NCBI RefSeq assembly: GCF_000619905.2
Contig: NZ_CP012371.1
Location: 744,001 to 808,000, forward strand
Length of the DNA stretch: 64,000 nt
Reading direction: 5' to 3'
From: Nitrosospira briensis C-128
GTDB lineage: Bacteria; Pseudomonadota; Gammaproteobacteria; Burkholderiales; Nitrosomonadaceae
The notes under the pieces were generated by a model. The model made no database searches. It saw only the letters and a program-made list of their open reading frames with translations, and was not told the origin of the DNA. This document shows positions 1 through 8,484 of this stretch, piece after piece. The number at the start of each line of letters is the position of its first letter. Position 1 is the first letter of the stretch. Made by a program: the position numbers and the translations under genes.

Positions 1-301
1 CTTTCTGCGAGCTTGGGTACGTATGGTCTAGACGGTTGGAACAATTCTTATCGATCGCGTCTGATCTCATAGGCTCTCTACGCGCAATAATAGGAAACCT
101 TCATGGTTCAATAATCAATGGCAAATTTACTTTTCAGATCATTATCCTTGGCAAATAATAAGAACGTCAACCATAGCTAATTGCTCTGCGTTAACTGTTC
201 TGACTTATGTAGTTTAAGAGTCATAGACTACTCCGTAAAATCAAGTACTTAAGAAATAATGTAGTTTTTTCAAGCTTTGCAACAACAAGAGGGGAATCAA
301 A
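1..301. other. Intergenic, upstream of yegP-like gene
   Basis: I see no convincing open frame, RNA gene or repeat here. The last ~15 bases hold a purine-rich ribosome binding site (aagagggg) ahead of the ATG at 302. The stretch is A+T-rich compared with the genes around it and presumably contains the promoter of the next gene. Confidence 0.5.
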
Positions 302-637
302 ATGGCTGGGAAATTCGAGATTTATAAAGATAAAGCGGGTGAATTCAGATTCAGATTGAAAGCAAGCAACGGACAAACCATCCTTGCAAGCGAAGGCTAC
401 GAGGCTAAAGCCGGCTGCACCAACGGCATAGCATCCGTCAAAAAAAATGCGCCTGACGATGCGCGCTATGAGCGCAAAACAACCGAAAGCGGCAAATTCA
501 GGTTCAACCTCAAATCAGGGAATCATCAGGTAATCGGCACGAGCGAGTCTTATGAATCAGAATCTGCTCGAGATAATGGCATCGAGTCGGTCAAGAAAAA
601 CGCACCCGATGCTTCGATAAGCGATACCACTGGCTGA
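302..637 (+). CDS. YegP/DUF1508 tandem-repeat protein
   Basis: A 111-residue protein made of two copies of the ~50-residue DUF1508 unit. Copy one covers about residues 4-52 and copy two about 57-105; both run from GKFxxxxxxxGxFRF to NGIxSVKKNAPD. This is the arrangement of E. coli YegP (UPF0339), a small cytosolic beta-sheet family whose biochemical role is unknown. The start is fixed by a good ribosome binding site (agaggggaatcaaa before ATG). The gene stands alone and is followed by a strong hairpin that probably ends its transcript. No function beyond family membership can be read from the sequence. Confidence 0.9.
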   Translation: MAGKFEIYKDKAGEFRFRLKASNGQTILASEGYEAKAGCTNGIASVKKNAPDDARYERKTTESGKFRFNLKSGNHQVIGTSESYESESARDNGIESVKKNAPDASISDTTG

Positions 638-641
638 TGTG

Positions 642-667
642 GAAGGGCTTCCATCAGGAAGCCCTTC
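642..667 (+). terminator. Probable terminator after yegP-like gene
   Basis: A perfect 11-bp stem with a 4-base loop (gaagggcttcc, atca, ggaagcccttc) starts 5 bases after the stop codon. The following T tract is weak (tctcatcc), so termination may be inefficient or factor-assisted. It separates the gene from the convergent membrane-protein gene. Confidence 0.55.
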
Positions 668-736
668 TCATCCACTCACCGGATTGCGGGAACAGGCTGG
701 AATGTTCCCGCTGACGTCTCTTACGAGATCGAATTT

Positions 737-1144
737 CTATATCGTCAGTACAAAACCAATAATAACCCCCACTACGATTTTTGCCACTATATTGTCTTTT
801 AGCCAAGCCTCGACCTTTTGGGTGAAAACGGGACGATTTTTTTCCGATAAGACCGAATCAAGTATCTTGCCTGGCCATGCCATATCGTCAGGCTGACAGT
901 CCCGCTCCTCTGGTTTACCAAAATTCCTTACCAAATACACTGCCAATCGCTCGGCGATCCAGCCCGACGCATATAATGCCGCCGCAACAAGAAGAAAGTA
1001 GGGAAGCGCGATAAGGAACTTGATGGATTTGTCCGCATATTGCTCCATCAAGGGATAACCAAAACTATTCAGCGAGACGAAAATCACCCATAACATCGGG
1101 AGAAATAAACAAATCATCAGAACATGAAAAAAAGCCTGTTTCAT
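737..1144 (-). CDS. Hypothetical three-helix membrane protein
   Basis: A 135-residue protein I do not recognise. Three hydrophobic segments are visible: about residues 5-27, 43-65 and the C-terminal 117-135, the last lying at the very end of the protein. Between helices two and three is a charged stretch rich in Glu, Asp and Lys (about residues 75-112). It starts with ATG at 1144 after a purine-rich stretch (agagaagggggagct), a credible ribosome binding site. The gene converges with the YegP-like gene. Probably an inner-membrane protein of unknown role. Confidence 0.7.
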   Translation of the reverse strand: MKQAFFHVLMICLFLPMLWVIFVSLNSFGYPLMEQYADKSIKFLIALPYFLLVAAALYASGWIAERLAVYLVRNFGKPEERDCQPDDMAWPGKILDSVLSEKNRPVFTQKVEAWLKDNIVAKIVVGVIIGFVLTI

Positions 1145-1446
1145 AGCTCCCCCTTCTCTTTTGGACTCTAAACAAGTATCAAAGAATTGTTACTTCAGGA
1201 ATAGCCTAGTAAGTCAGCCGAATTCATCAATTACGTACCCGTCTCATGGTTGTATGTTACGCCCCGTATGATCATGAGCCGTACAGGCAGCCTTGCGGTT
1301 CCCATATGTTATGCACTAGACTGCCACAAGATATGTGAAGAAGACGTCACATAAATGTGATTAACTTGTTAACAATTGAAATTAATTGGCAAACGGAAGG
1401 AAGACATGACTGTCTGAGGTGCAGGGCGGCTTTTGCGAGCGCCTGG
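1145..1446. other. Intergenic with small palindromes
   Basis: No gene seen. Around 1331-1356 are two overlapping inverted repeats: tatgtga/tcacata with an 8-base spacer, and the perfect palindrome cacataaatgtg. They resemble a CRP/FNR-type operator but the spacing (8 rather than 6) does not match the CRP consensus, so I do not assign a regulator. Confidence 0.3.
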
Positions 1447-1626
1447 TTAATCGCGCTTGGCTAGCGCTTGCTCGATTTGTTCTAAATCCTGCTGAATTTG
1501 TTCCACTGATGCAGCCAGATAGATAAGGCCAAGGTAAAGATTATATTTTTCCGGCTGGGCTTGCTCGTCACCATACAAATTAAGGTTTTCCACAAACATT
1601 CTTTTCGCATCTGAGGCAACTGACAT
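1447..1626 (-). CDS. Small hypothetical protein, 59 aa
   Basis: The frame encodes 59 residues beginning MSVASDAKRMFVENL and ending EQIEQALAKRD. The composition looks coding: it is acidic, with a Gln/Glu-rich C-terminal helix (EQIQQDLEQIEQAL) that could form a short coiled coil, and a central hydrophobic YNLYLGLIYLAASV. The ATG at 1626 is preceded by ccggagatctgac, an acceptable ribosome binding site. I do not recognise the family. It sits next to a palindromic repeat element and has no obvious operon partner. Confidence 0.5.
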   Translation of the reverse strand: MSVASDAKRMFVENLNLYGDEQAQPEKYNLYLGLIYLAASVEQIQQDLEQIEQALAKRD

Positions 1627-1674
1627 GTCAGATCTCCGGTACTATGAATAGTTGACGGGTTCGAGGTTCAATTC

Positions 1675-1864
1675 AACCCGGATAACCCATTAGGACGCGA
1701 GATGATGGCGAGGCAGATTGCGAGACAGTTTTGCCGGTTGAGAGAAGTCCATAGCTTGGTCTATGGACGCCGCGCAGGTAGCAAAGATGGCGGCGAAAAT
1801 GGCCACAAACTAACCGCCAGCACTCGCGTAGGCTCGCAGAGCCGCCTAATGAATTATCTGGGTT
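1675..1864. repeat. 190-bp inverted-repeat element (MITE-like)
   Basis: The ends form a 20-bp imperfect inverted repeat: aacccggataacccattagg at 1675-1694 and cctaatgaattatctgggtt at 1845-1864, with three mismatches that would be G-U pairs in one RNA strand. Inside is a perfect 8-bp hairpin (gtccatag/ctatggac) near 1749-1770. A 70-codon open frame across it shows no protein character. It lies 17 bases downstream of the prenyltransferase stop. No second copy was seen in this window. Confidence 0.55.
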
Positions 1865-1881
1865 AAAGACGTGGCCTTGAA

Positions 1882-2496
1882 TCATCCGCCAAATGACCTA
1901 TCCTGTCGCTTGAACCAGGATAGGGCATTCTCAAAATGCTGAGGCTGGAAATCCGGCCAGTATTCGTCCCGGATATAGAAATCGGCATAAACCGATTGCA
2001 CCGGCAGAAAGCCGCTCAGACGACGCCCTCCTCCCCATCTTACAATGAGATCCAGGCGCGAAACGTCGTTTGAACGCAAATTGCCATCTTTAAGGCCTCC
2101 CAGATCCCATTCCCAGCCATAGTTAATAAGTAAGTTGACTTTCATGCCTGTACCCTGACGCGTCCTGAATTCTTCCAGTACGGTGGGAAACTGCGCTGAA
2201 GTCTCATCGCCTACAACAAGCAGGGCCGCTCCCCTCCGCGCAATTTCAAAAGCAAATGCCACGGATGCATCGGTAAAAGCAAGTTTCTGAGCCTTGGGCC
2301 TTTTGGTATTGTCTTGCGTAAAACAATAAATAGAAGCTTCATCTATTCCGCGATCTTTGCATATTTCATATAAGGCGAGTCCCGGGTCGATGCCACAACC
2401 ATACCCATCCTCTTTAGGCAGGCCGCGATGCTGGGCCCAGCGGCGATTACCATCGGGAATGAAGCCGATATGACGAGGCGTACGGTTTTTTGCCAT
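1882..2496 (-). CDS. Divergent cis-prenyltransferase (UppS-like)
   Basis: A 204-residue member of the undecaprenyl diphosphate synthase (cis-prenyltransferase) superfamily, which extends allylic diphosphates with isopentenyl diphosphate. The Mg/diphosphate motif IPDGNRRWA is present at residues 13-21, and the IPP-binding arginine/serine motif appears as RWGGGRRLSGFLPVQSVYADFY at about 153-174. Differences from true UppS are clear: it is about 50 residues shorter than the usual ~250, and the conserved Glu of the RTSGExRLS motif is replaced. It is probably a paralogue with another chain length or role, not the essential UppS. It lies 48 bases downstream of ppsA on the same strand and is likely cotranscribed. 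Confidence 0.75.
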   Translation of the reverse strand: MAKNRTPRHIGFIPDGNRRWAQHRGLPKEDGYGCGIDPGLALYEICKDRGIDEASIYCFTQDNTKRPKAQKLAFTDASVAFAFEIARRGAALLVVGDETSAQFPTVLEEFRTRQGTGMKVNLLINYGWEWDLGGLKDGNLRSNDVSRLDLIVRWGGGRRLSGFLPVQSVYADFYIRDEYWPDFQPQHFENALSWFKRQDRSFGG

Positions 2497-2544
2497 TTAT
2501 ATCCTTATACAAAACATTCGAGATTGCGCGGCAGGGCGCTGAAA

Positions 2545-4935
2545 TTATATCTTTTTTTTCGCTTCCTCTGCCAGATACAGCCAAGTATCGACCACTGTAT
2601 CAGGATTCAGCGACAGGCTTTCGATTCCTTCTTCCATTAGCCATCGTGCCAAATCCGGATGATCGGATGGGCCTTGGCCGCATATCCCCACATATTTATT
2701 CGCTCTACGGCATGCTTGAATAGCCATCCGCAGCAGCGCCTTCACCGCCGGGTCACGCTCGTCGAAGGATTCGGCGACGAGGCTGGAATCGCGGTCCAAC
2801 CCAAGAGTGAGCTGTGTAAGATCATTGGACCCAATGGAAAAACCATCGAAGTACGCCAGGAATTGATCCGCCAGCAGCGCATTGGAGGGAATTTCACACA
2901 TCATGATGAGCCGCAATCCGTTCTCGCCGCGCTTCAAGCCGTTCTCTTCAAGTAACTCTATTACTCGCCTGGCTTCAGCCAGCGTCCGCACGAAGGGGAC
3001 CATGATTTCCAGATTGGTAAGACCCATTTCAATTCGCGCTTTTTTCAATGCCCGGCATTCCAGTTCGAAACAGTCACGAAAATCTGCTGCGACATAGCGC
3101 GAAGCGCCACGAAAGCCCAGCATGGGGTTTTCCTCGGTGGGCTCATACTGTTGGCCGCCAATAAGACTGGAATATTCATTGGACTTGAAGTCGGACAGAC
3201 GGACAATGACGGGTTTAGGAAAAAACGCGGCGCCCAGCATGGCGACGCCCTCTGTCAACTTCTCCACATAGAAGCTGACCGGATCGGGGTAACCTGCGTT
3301 TTGGCTTTCCACCTGCTGTTTCAAGTCCCGTGGAAGATCAGGATAATGCAGCACCGCTTTGGGATGTATGCCGATCATGCGAGCGATGATGAACTCCAGC
3401 CGCGCGAGCCCTACGCCATCATTCGGCAACCGCTGAAATCCAAATGCCAGTTCGGGGTTGCCTACATTCATGGTGATCTTGACCGGCGGCTTCGGCATAC
3501 TTTGGAGCGCGAGATCGGTTACTTCAATTTCCAGCACACCGCGGTAGATATGGCCGGTGTCGCCCTCCGTGCAAGATACCGTGACCATCTCGTTTTCCGT
3601 CAATAAACCGGTTGCGTTACCACAGCCCACCACCGCCGGAATGCCCAATTCACGCGCAATGATGGCGGCATGGCAAGTCCGGCCACCGCGATTGGTCACA
3701 ATGGCCGAAGCGCGCTTCATTACAGGTTCCCAATCGGGATCGGTCATGTCGGTCACCAGAACGTCACCTTCCCGCACGCGCGACATTTCGCTGGCGTCCA
3801 GGATCAGGCGCACCGGTCCACTGCCTATCTTCTGGCCGATGGCTCGCCCTGAAGCCAACACATCCGACTTTCCCTTCAAGCGATAGCGCCGCAACGTATC
3901 CACCCCGGCCAACGCCTGCACTGTCTCGGGCCGAGCTTGCAATATATAGAGCTTGCCGTCCAGGCCGTCCTTGCCCCATTCGATATCCATCGGCCTCTGA
4001 TAATGCCGCTCGATGACAACCGCGTGGCGGGCCAACTCCTCCACCTCCGCATCGGTAATGGAAAACTTCCTGCGCTCGCCCTCTTCCACATCCAGGGTTT
4101 CCACCGAACGACCGGTGTCCTTGCCTGCTGCGAATTGCATCTTGATGAGCTTGGAGCCGAGGTTGCGCCTTAGAATTGCAGGTTTCCCTTGCGCCAGCGT
4201 ACGTTTATAAACGTAGAATTCGTCCGGATTCACCGCACCTTGGACCACGGTTTCACCGAGTCCATAGGAGGCTGTGATGAAAACCACCTCATCAAAACCG
4301 GATTCGGTATCCAGCGTGAACATCACGCCGGCGGCGCCGATGTCGCTGCGAACCATCCGCTGTACGCCGACGGATAGCGCCACTTCAGAATGAATAAAAC
4401 CCTTGTGCACGCGATAAGAAATAGCACGGTCGTTGTAGAGTGACGCAAACACGTCCTTGACCGCCTTCAGCAAATTGTCCAATCCATGGATATTAAGAAA
4501 GGTTTCCTGCTGTCCCGCAAATGAAGCGTCTGCCAAATCCTCGGCGGTTGCGGAGGAACGCACTGCGACGGAAATCCCGCTCTCTCCCGCATCGCGCAGC
4601 ATTTTGTCGTAAGCGACCGAAATTTCTTTTTCCAGACGCGGCGGTATGGGTGTGTCGACTATCCAGCCGCGAATCTGCGCGCCAGCCGCTGCCAGCGCCT
4701 TGATATCTCCGATATCAAGCACCGAGAGCCTCTTTTCGATACGCAGCGTCAGCCCGCCTTGATCCAGAAAATCGCGATAGGCATCAGCGGTCGTTGCAAA
4801 ACCACCGGGAACCCGGACGCCTGCCTCGGCCAGTTGGCTGATCATTTCTCCCAGGGACGCATTCTTTCCTCCGACACTGCTCACATCGACCATGCGCAAC
4901 TCATCAAACCATAACACGTATCGTGAATCGTTCAA
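2545..4935 (-). CDS. ppsA: Phosphoenolpyruvate synthase
   Basis: This enzyme makes PEP from pyruvate, ATP and water (products PEP, AMP and Pi), the gluconeogenic entry step. At 796 residues it has the family length. The N-terminal ATP-grasp domain starts with a nucleotide-binding stretch ([15 protein letters not shown], residues 22-36). The swivelling phosphohistidine domain carries [20 protein letters not shown] with the catalytic His near residue 420. The C-terminal TIM-barrel ends with [12 protein letters not shown] containing the catalytic Cys. ppsR is transcribed divergently from the shared 120-bp region, and its product would control this enzyme by threonine phosphorylation next to the catalytic His. 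Confidence 0.97.
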   Translation of the reverse strand: MNDSRYVLWFDELRMVDVSSVGGKNASLGEMISQLAEAGVRVPGGFATTADAYRDFLDQGGLTLRIEKRLSVLDIGDIKALAAAGAQIRGWIVDTPIPPRLEKEISVAYDKMLRDAGESGISVAVRSSATAEDLADASFAGQQETFLNIHGLDNLLKAVKDVFASLYNDRAISYRVHKGFIHSEVALSVGVQRMVRSDIGAAGVMFTLDTESGFDEVVFITASYGLGETVVQGAVNPDEFYVYKRTLAQGKPAILRRNLGSKLIKMQFAAGKDTGRSVETLDVEEGERRKFSITDAEVEELARHAVVIERHYQRPMDIEWGKDGLDGKLYILQARPETVQALAGVDTLRRYRLKGKSDVLASGRAIGQKIGSGPVRLILDASEMSRVREGDVLVTDMTDPDWEPVMKRASAIVTNRGGRTCHAAIIARELGIPAVVGCGNATGLLTENEMVTVSCTEGDTGHIYRGVLEIEVTDLALQSMPKPPVKITMNVGNPELAFGFQRLPNDGVGLARLEFIIARMIGIHPKAVLHYPDLPRDLKQQVESQNAGYPDPVSFYVEKLTEGVAMLGAAFFPKPVIVRLSDFKSNEYSSLIGGQQYEPTEENPMLGFRGASRYVAADFRDCFELECRALKKARIEMGLTNLEIMVPFVRTLAEARRVIELLEENGLKRGENGLRLIMMCEIPSNALLADQFLAYFDGFSIGSNDLTQLTLGLDRDSSLVAESFDERDPAVKALLRMAIQACRRANKYVGICGQGPSDHPDLARWLMEEGIESLSLNPDTVVDTWLYLAEEAKKKI

Positions 4936-5056
4936 TTTCTGCTCCTGTTCCAGTGGTCAGAATTGCGTGAATCGCGCCGGGATAACGATTGTGTTATACG
5001 CTAAAAAGCGATATTTTGACCAGTCGAAATTATTGTTATTGATGAACCGGTGATAA

Positions 5057-5896
5057 ATGTCAACCCTAACGAGGCCACCCCAGCGAACCGCGTTTTTCCT
5101 CTCGGACCGAACGGGTATTTCTGTCGAAACGCTGGGGCATAGTCTTCTCAGGCAGTTCGAAAATGTGCCGTTTGAGGAAATTGCCCTACCCTATCTTGAT
5201 ACCCGAGAGAAAGTTGCAGCCGCTGCCGGGCAAATCAATGCGCGGGCTAACGCTGATAGGGTGCGCCCGCTGGTATTCAGTACTTTCGTAAATCCGGAAT
5301 TCCGGCTCATTCTTGGCGCTGTCAACGCACTGCATCTGGATTGCTTCAGTATTTTTATCGGCCAGATGGAGGCTGAGCTTGGCGTACGTTCGTCGCATGT
5401 CGTGGGCCTTTCCCATCGGGTCGATAGCGCCGTCGATCACCTCCCGCGCATCGAGGCAATAAAATATACCCTTGAGCACGACGATGGCCTTTCCCGGAAG
5501 AATTGGCGCAAAGCGGATATTACCCTGATAGGCGTTTCGCGTACCGGCAAAACCCCCACCTGCCTCTATCTCGCGCTGCAATATGGTATTTTTGCCGCAA
5601 ATTATCCGCTCATCCCGGAGGACTTCAATCGCTTGGGGTTGCCAGCCCAGCTCAAGGATATTCGCCACAAGCTGTACGGCTTTACCATCGATCCCGGGCG
5701 GCTGCACCGCATACGTAGCGAGCGCAAACCCGACAGCGAGTACGCCTCTCTCAAGAACTGCCAATATGAAGTACGTGAAGCAGAAACGCTGATGCGACGG
5801 GAAGGGATTTCCTACCTTGACGCAACCAGCAAGTCCATCGAAGAACTCGCAACCGCGGTATTGCATCAGGCAAAACTGGAGCGAAAGATTTATTGA
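5057..5896 (+). CDS. ppsR: PEP synthase regulatory kinase/phosphorylase
   Basis: Bifunctional regulator of PEP synthase (DUF299 family): an ADP-dependent kinase that inactivates PpsA and a Pi-dependent pyrophosphorylase that reactivates it. The 279 residues match the family length of about 270-280. The N-terminal [19 protein letters not shown] motif is at 13-31, and the P-loop [15 protein letters not shown] is at about 158-172. The gene is divergent from ppsA, as expected for the pair. The intergenic region (4936-5056) must hold both promoters. Together the genes give a reversible switch on gluconeogenesis. Confidence 0.96.
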   Translation: MSTLTRPPQRTAFFLSDRTGISVETLGHSLLRQFENVPFEEIALPYLDTREKVAAAAGQINARANADRVRPLVFSTFVNPEFRLILGAVNALHLDCFSIFIGQMEAELGVRSSHVVGLSHRVDSAVDHLPRIEAIKYTLEHDDGLSRKNWRKADITLIGVSRTGKTPTCLYLALQYGIFAANYPLIPEDFNRLGLPAQLKDIRHKLYGFTIDPGRLHRIRSERKPDSEYASLKNCQYEVREAETLMRREGISYLDATSKSIEELATAVLHQAKLERKIY

Positions 5897-6072
5897 GGAA
5901 TACTTTTGAACAAATTCCGTGATCTGTGACAGCCGGGCAACGTGCAGGGCAATTTTCGCGCCGGCGAAGATATCTAAAGTACTTGGCCGTGGATCTGGCT
6001 TTTCTGCGCCGAATCCACGGAACTCGCATCTATGCTCCTACAATTTCAATAGATGAGACAAGAGGGAATGAA

Positions 6073-6144
6073 GTGAAGAACAAGAGAATGTTGGTTGCAT
6101 TGCTGTCTGTCGCAGTTACGGCAGCAGCGGCAGTTGCACAATAA
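6073..6144 (+). pseudogene. Orphan signal-peptide leader, 23 aa
   Basis: From a GTG at 6073 with a strong ribosome binding site (agagggaatgaa) the frame reads MKNKRMLVALLSVAVTAAAA then VAQ and stops. This is a textbook Sec signal peptide (positive n-region, hydrophobic core, Ala-rich AxA-like end) with nothing after the predicted cleavage site. Its 3' end overlaps the end of the convergent histidine kinase gene by 29 bases. I read it as the surviving 5' end of an exported-protein gene lost by rearrangement; a functional micropeptide is possible but less likely. Confidence 0.35.
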
Positions 6145-7066
6145 ATGAAGCCCCTTTATTAATCCCTGCACTTTCTGCCCGGACCATTCCACCATGGAGT
6201 TCCACCAGCTGTTTGACGATAGCAAGACCTAAGCCGAGTCCTTTGTGCTGTCGCGCAAGTGAAGTTTCAGCTTGCAGGAAGCGCTCAAACACATAGGGCA
6301 GAAAGTCGGCTGATATTCCCAGACCCGAGTCATCGATTCTGATTTCGAAAAATGAGTCCGACTGCTTCATGCCAATTTCTATTCTACCGCCTGTAGGCGT
6401 GAATTTTATTGCGTTGGAAAGAAGGTTCCAGAAAACCTGCTGCATCCTGTTAGCGTCACCCGATATCCACCCGGCTTCCCGATCAGTCGTTTCTTGCAGA
6501 ATAATTCTTTTGGTTTCCGCGGTTGGCCTCATTGATTCAACCGTTGCGCCCACCAGACCGACTATATCCAGTTGCTGCATGTCAAGTCGTACTTTGCCGG
6601 AAATCATACTGCTCATTTCGAGAAGATCTTCAATGAGTTTGTTTTGGGCACGAGCGCTACGCTCGATGGCTTGCATGCCTTTACGAACATCGTCTTGCTC
6701 TAGCTTTCCCCCCAGGATGAGTTGAGACCACCCCAGGATGACACTCAAGGGAGTTTTGAGTTCATGGGAGATCATCGCAAGAAACTCGTCCTTCAGCTGA
6801 CTAGCTCGCCCAGCCTCAATTCCAGAGATGACCAGTTGTGCGTTCGCTTCCCGCACAAAAACCAGATGACCATCAGACGCTTCCCGTTCCGTATTCGCCG
6901 TACAAATTATCTGCTCGCGCGAGCCGGCAGCGTCTTCGCGTAGATGGACGGCATCTTCACGAAATCGCACTGTGTCTTCTCGCAGCGTAACCAATTTCTC
7001 ACGGTTCTGAATAGGTTCCCCATCGTTCACGATAATGCTTTTCTCACATGTAAGGCTCTGTTGCAA
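6116..7066 (-). CDS. Sensor histidine kinase, 5' end disrupted
   Basis: Two-component sensor kinase core. Coiled-coil-like repeats LREDxVxFREDAxHLRED cover about residues 27-50. The HisKA phosphoacceptor box is ISHELKTPLSVILGWSQL (His near residue 97). The HATPase domain has the N-box NLLSNAIKFTPTGG (~214-227), DSGLGISADFLPYVFERF, and GLGLGLAIVKQLVELHGG. No transmembrane or sensory domain is visible. The only in-frame starts are a TTG at 7066, inside the terminal repeat of an IS6-like element, and a GTG at 7030 without a good ribosome binding site. The original N-terminus, probably with PAS or similar sensing domains, seems to have been cut off by that insertion. No adjacent response regulator. 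Confidence 0.8.
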   Translation of the reverse strand: MQQSLTCEKSIIVNDGEPIQNREKLVTLREDTVRFREDAVHLREDAAGSREQIICTANTEREASDGHLVFVREANAQLVISGIEAGRASQLKDEFLAMISHELKTPLSVILGWSQLILGGKLEQDDVRKGMQAIERSARAQNKLIEDLLEMSSMISGKVRLDMQQLDIVGLVGATVESMRPTAETKRIILQETTDREAGWISGDANRMQQVFWNLLSNAIKFTPTGGRIEIGMKQSDSFFEIRIDDSGLGISADFLPYVFERFLQAETSLARQHKGLGLGLAIVKQLVELHGGMVRAESAGINKGASFIVQLPLLP

Positions 7067-7240
7067 AAAGAGACTAAACCGGAACTGTGTCCTCGATCTG
7101 ATTGATTAAGCGCTGTCGATACCGAATTGTCTTTCAATGAGGCTTCCCACGGAAATGACGCCATTTTAAATCTGACCATTGACGATCTACGCTGGAAAAC
7201 ACAATAGTGCGCTACCTTTTTTATTTTTTGCAACAGAGCC
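7054..7240. mobile_element. Internally deleted IS6-family-like element
   Basis: The 187-bp segment is bounded by near-perfect inverted repeats, ggctctgttgcaaaaa at 7054-7069 and ttttttgcaacagagcc at 7224-7240, close to the GGCACTGTTGCAAA ends of IS26/IS6 elements. On the minus strand one frame reads SDLKWRHFRG, resembling the start of IS6 transposases (FKxRHF...), then PH, a stop, and after it, still in frame, RYRQRLINQIEDTVPV and a stop, which could be the transposase C-terminus. It is therefore a non-autonomous remnant with the catalytic core deleted. Family assignment is by resemblance only. Confidence 0.6.
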
Positions 7241-7254
7241 CTTTTTATCGCTAG

Positions 7255-7482
7255 AACCATGAACTCGTTAAAGCTGTCATCACGCTGGTTAAGTGTAACA
7301 GACTGTATTTGAAAAACGGCTCGACCTGCCTTAAGCCCGCTCACGCAATCCTGGAGTTGTTACGCTGGGGTGCTAAGCATGAGGTGAAGAATACCAGACA
7401 CGACGAGTTGGTCCGTCAGTTCGACTTGAATCCCCAGAAGTTTATTGCTGAAATACGCTCGCCTCATAAAGAGTGGGTCTGA
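7255..7482 (+). pseudogene. Unidentified C-terminal gene fragment
   Basis: Immediately right of the IS6-like element a frame without a start codon is open for 75 codons and ends at TGA 7480-7482. Its translation has protein-like composition, e.g. HAILELLRWGAKHEVKNTRH and FDLNPQKFIAEIRSPHKEWV. A stop at 7252 and the element cut off its beginning. I do not recognise the family. It is most likely the 3' end of a gene truncated by the same event that truncated the kinase. Confidence 0.3.
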
Positions 7483-7586
7483 GCGAATAGAAATATCGTG
7501 TGCCCGGATAAGCTTACGCAACGATTACTTGATGGTGTTGGCACTCTATTTGATTTTTTAGTCAGGGAAATTTAGCTGAGTTTTTA

Positions 7587-7745
7587 TTAGCTCACCCTAA
7601 ACGTTGGGCCATCCTCCGGCCGAGCCTTGCGGTGATCATGGGTCCGCGTCGTTGCAATATTCGCACGCCCCAGCCACTCCTGCATCTTGGCAATATCCAC
7701 CTGATGATCCAGCACATGGGTGGCTGCGGTCGCGTGCCCGAAGTC
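7587..7745 (-). pseudogene. Tyrosine recombinase (integrase) remnant
   Basis: The C-terminal ~50 residues, HATAATHVLDHQVDIAKMQE followed by WLGRANIATTRTHDHRKARP, match the end of XerC/phage-type tyrosine recombinases (usual pattern: RATAATNALDHGADIAKVQEWLGHANIxTTRLYDRR). The nucleophilic Tyr of the TTRLYD motif is replaced by His (TTRTHD), and everything upstream of the HxLR box is missing or unrecognisable. It is a dead integrase relic, not an active gene, and marks an old integration site next to the disrupted kinase. Confidence 0.6.
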
Positions 7746-7770
7746 CTTGACCAGGAGCATGCATGGCGTT

Positions 7771-8400
7771 TTACGCCGCAGGGCGTGAGCCGGCTGCTCC
7801 CATTCTTCCGTCATGACGATATTTTGCCAGCAGCGACTTGACGTCCCCATCTTCCGACACCTCGTTTGCCGATACCTTCAGCGCGCGATCATCCGGGTAC
7901 AAATCGGAAATTGCAACGATCGACATGGCTGCCAGTTCCCATTCTTTCCTTGCAAACTCATTGTCGCTATCTCTGAAATCCGCATTTGCATATACCGATC
8001 TCGGCCTGTCCGCTCTCAGGCTCATTTGATAGAGAACATATCCGATAATAAACAGGATAATGCCGGCAGCGAACAATTCCCTGAGAAAATATACGATGCC
8101 CAGGACAAACGATGTCAGGTATAAAATCACGCTGTTACGCTGCTTCTTCCATGACGTAGCGGGATAGGCGAATGCCATCCAGTATTTCACGATATAAGCG
8201 GTTAGATCCTCCGCGTTGTCCCACTTGTCAGCAAGAATTTTCGTTATCGCCGAGGTCGGTATCTCGGGCCTGGTGATCAACGCCTGCGGTGCCACGATAA
8301 TTGCATAAAGTGTCGGCAGGATAGCGCCCCAATAAACGGCATATATCTGATTCAGCGAAAATGAAGCAAAAATTGCGATGGCATTGATGAGAAGTATCAT
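7771..8400 (-). CDS. Hypothetical membrane protein
   Basis: A 209-residue protein of unknown family. I start it at the ATG at 8400 because a strong ribosome binding site (gagggaggattg) lies just before it, although the frame is open 20 codons further upstream. Hydrophobic segments are near residues 1-18, 20-37, about 92-112 and 108-125; the rest is polar and cytosolic-like (KEWELAAMSIVAISDLYPDD, residues 153-172). The last ~15 residues (DGRMGAAGSRPAA) run into the integrase remnant, so the natural C-terminus may have been replaced. It follows xfp by 84 bases on the same strand and could be the last gene of that transcript. Confidence 0.6.
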   Translation of the reverse strand: MILLINAIAIFASFSLNQIYAVYWGAILPTLYAIIVAPQALITRPEIPTSAITKILADKWDNAEDLTAYIVKYWMAFAYPATSWKKQRNSVILYLTSFVLGIVYFLRELFAAGIILFIIGYVLYQMSLRADRPRSVYANADFRDSDNEFARKEWELAAMSIVAISDLYPDDRALKVSANEVSEDGDVKSLLAKYRHDGRMGAAGSRPAA

Positions 8401-8484
8401 CAATCCTCCCTCTCCCAGGTAGCCAAACTTGTATTTATACCCGTTCCCGCTCGCTGGCAACCTATGATAATCAACCTCATCTGA

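Noticed and set aside
1331-1356. CRP/FNR-type operator
   Set aside because: Half-sites tgtga/tcaca are 8 rather than 6 bases apart and no regulated gene is clear.
5186-5866. 226-codon frame opposite ppsR
   Set aside because: Antisense to a well-supported family protein, with no recognisable domain.
7027-7344. 105-codon minus-strand frame across the IS6-like element
   Set aside because: Runs through both terminal repeats in a frame other than the transposase-like one; no protein features.
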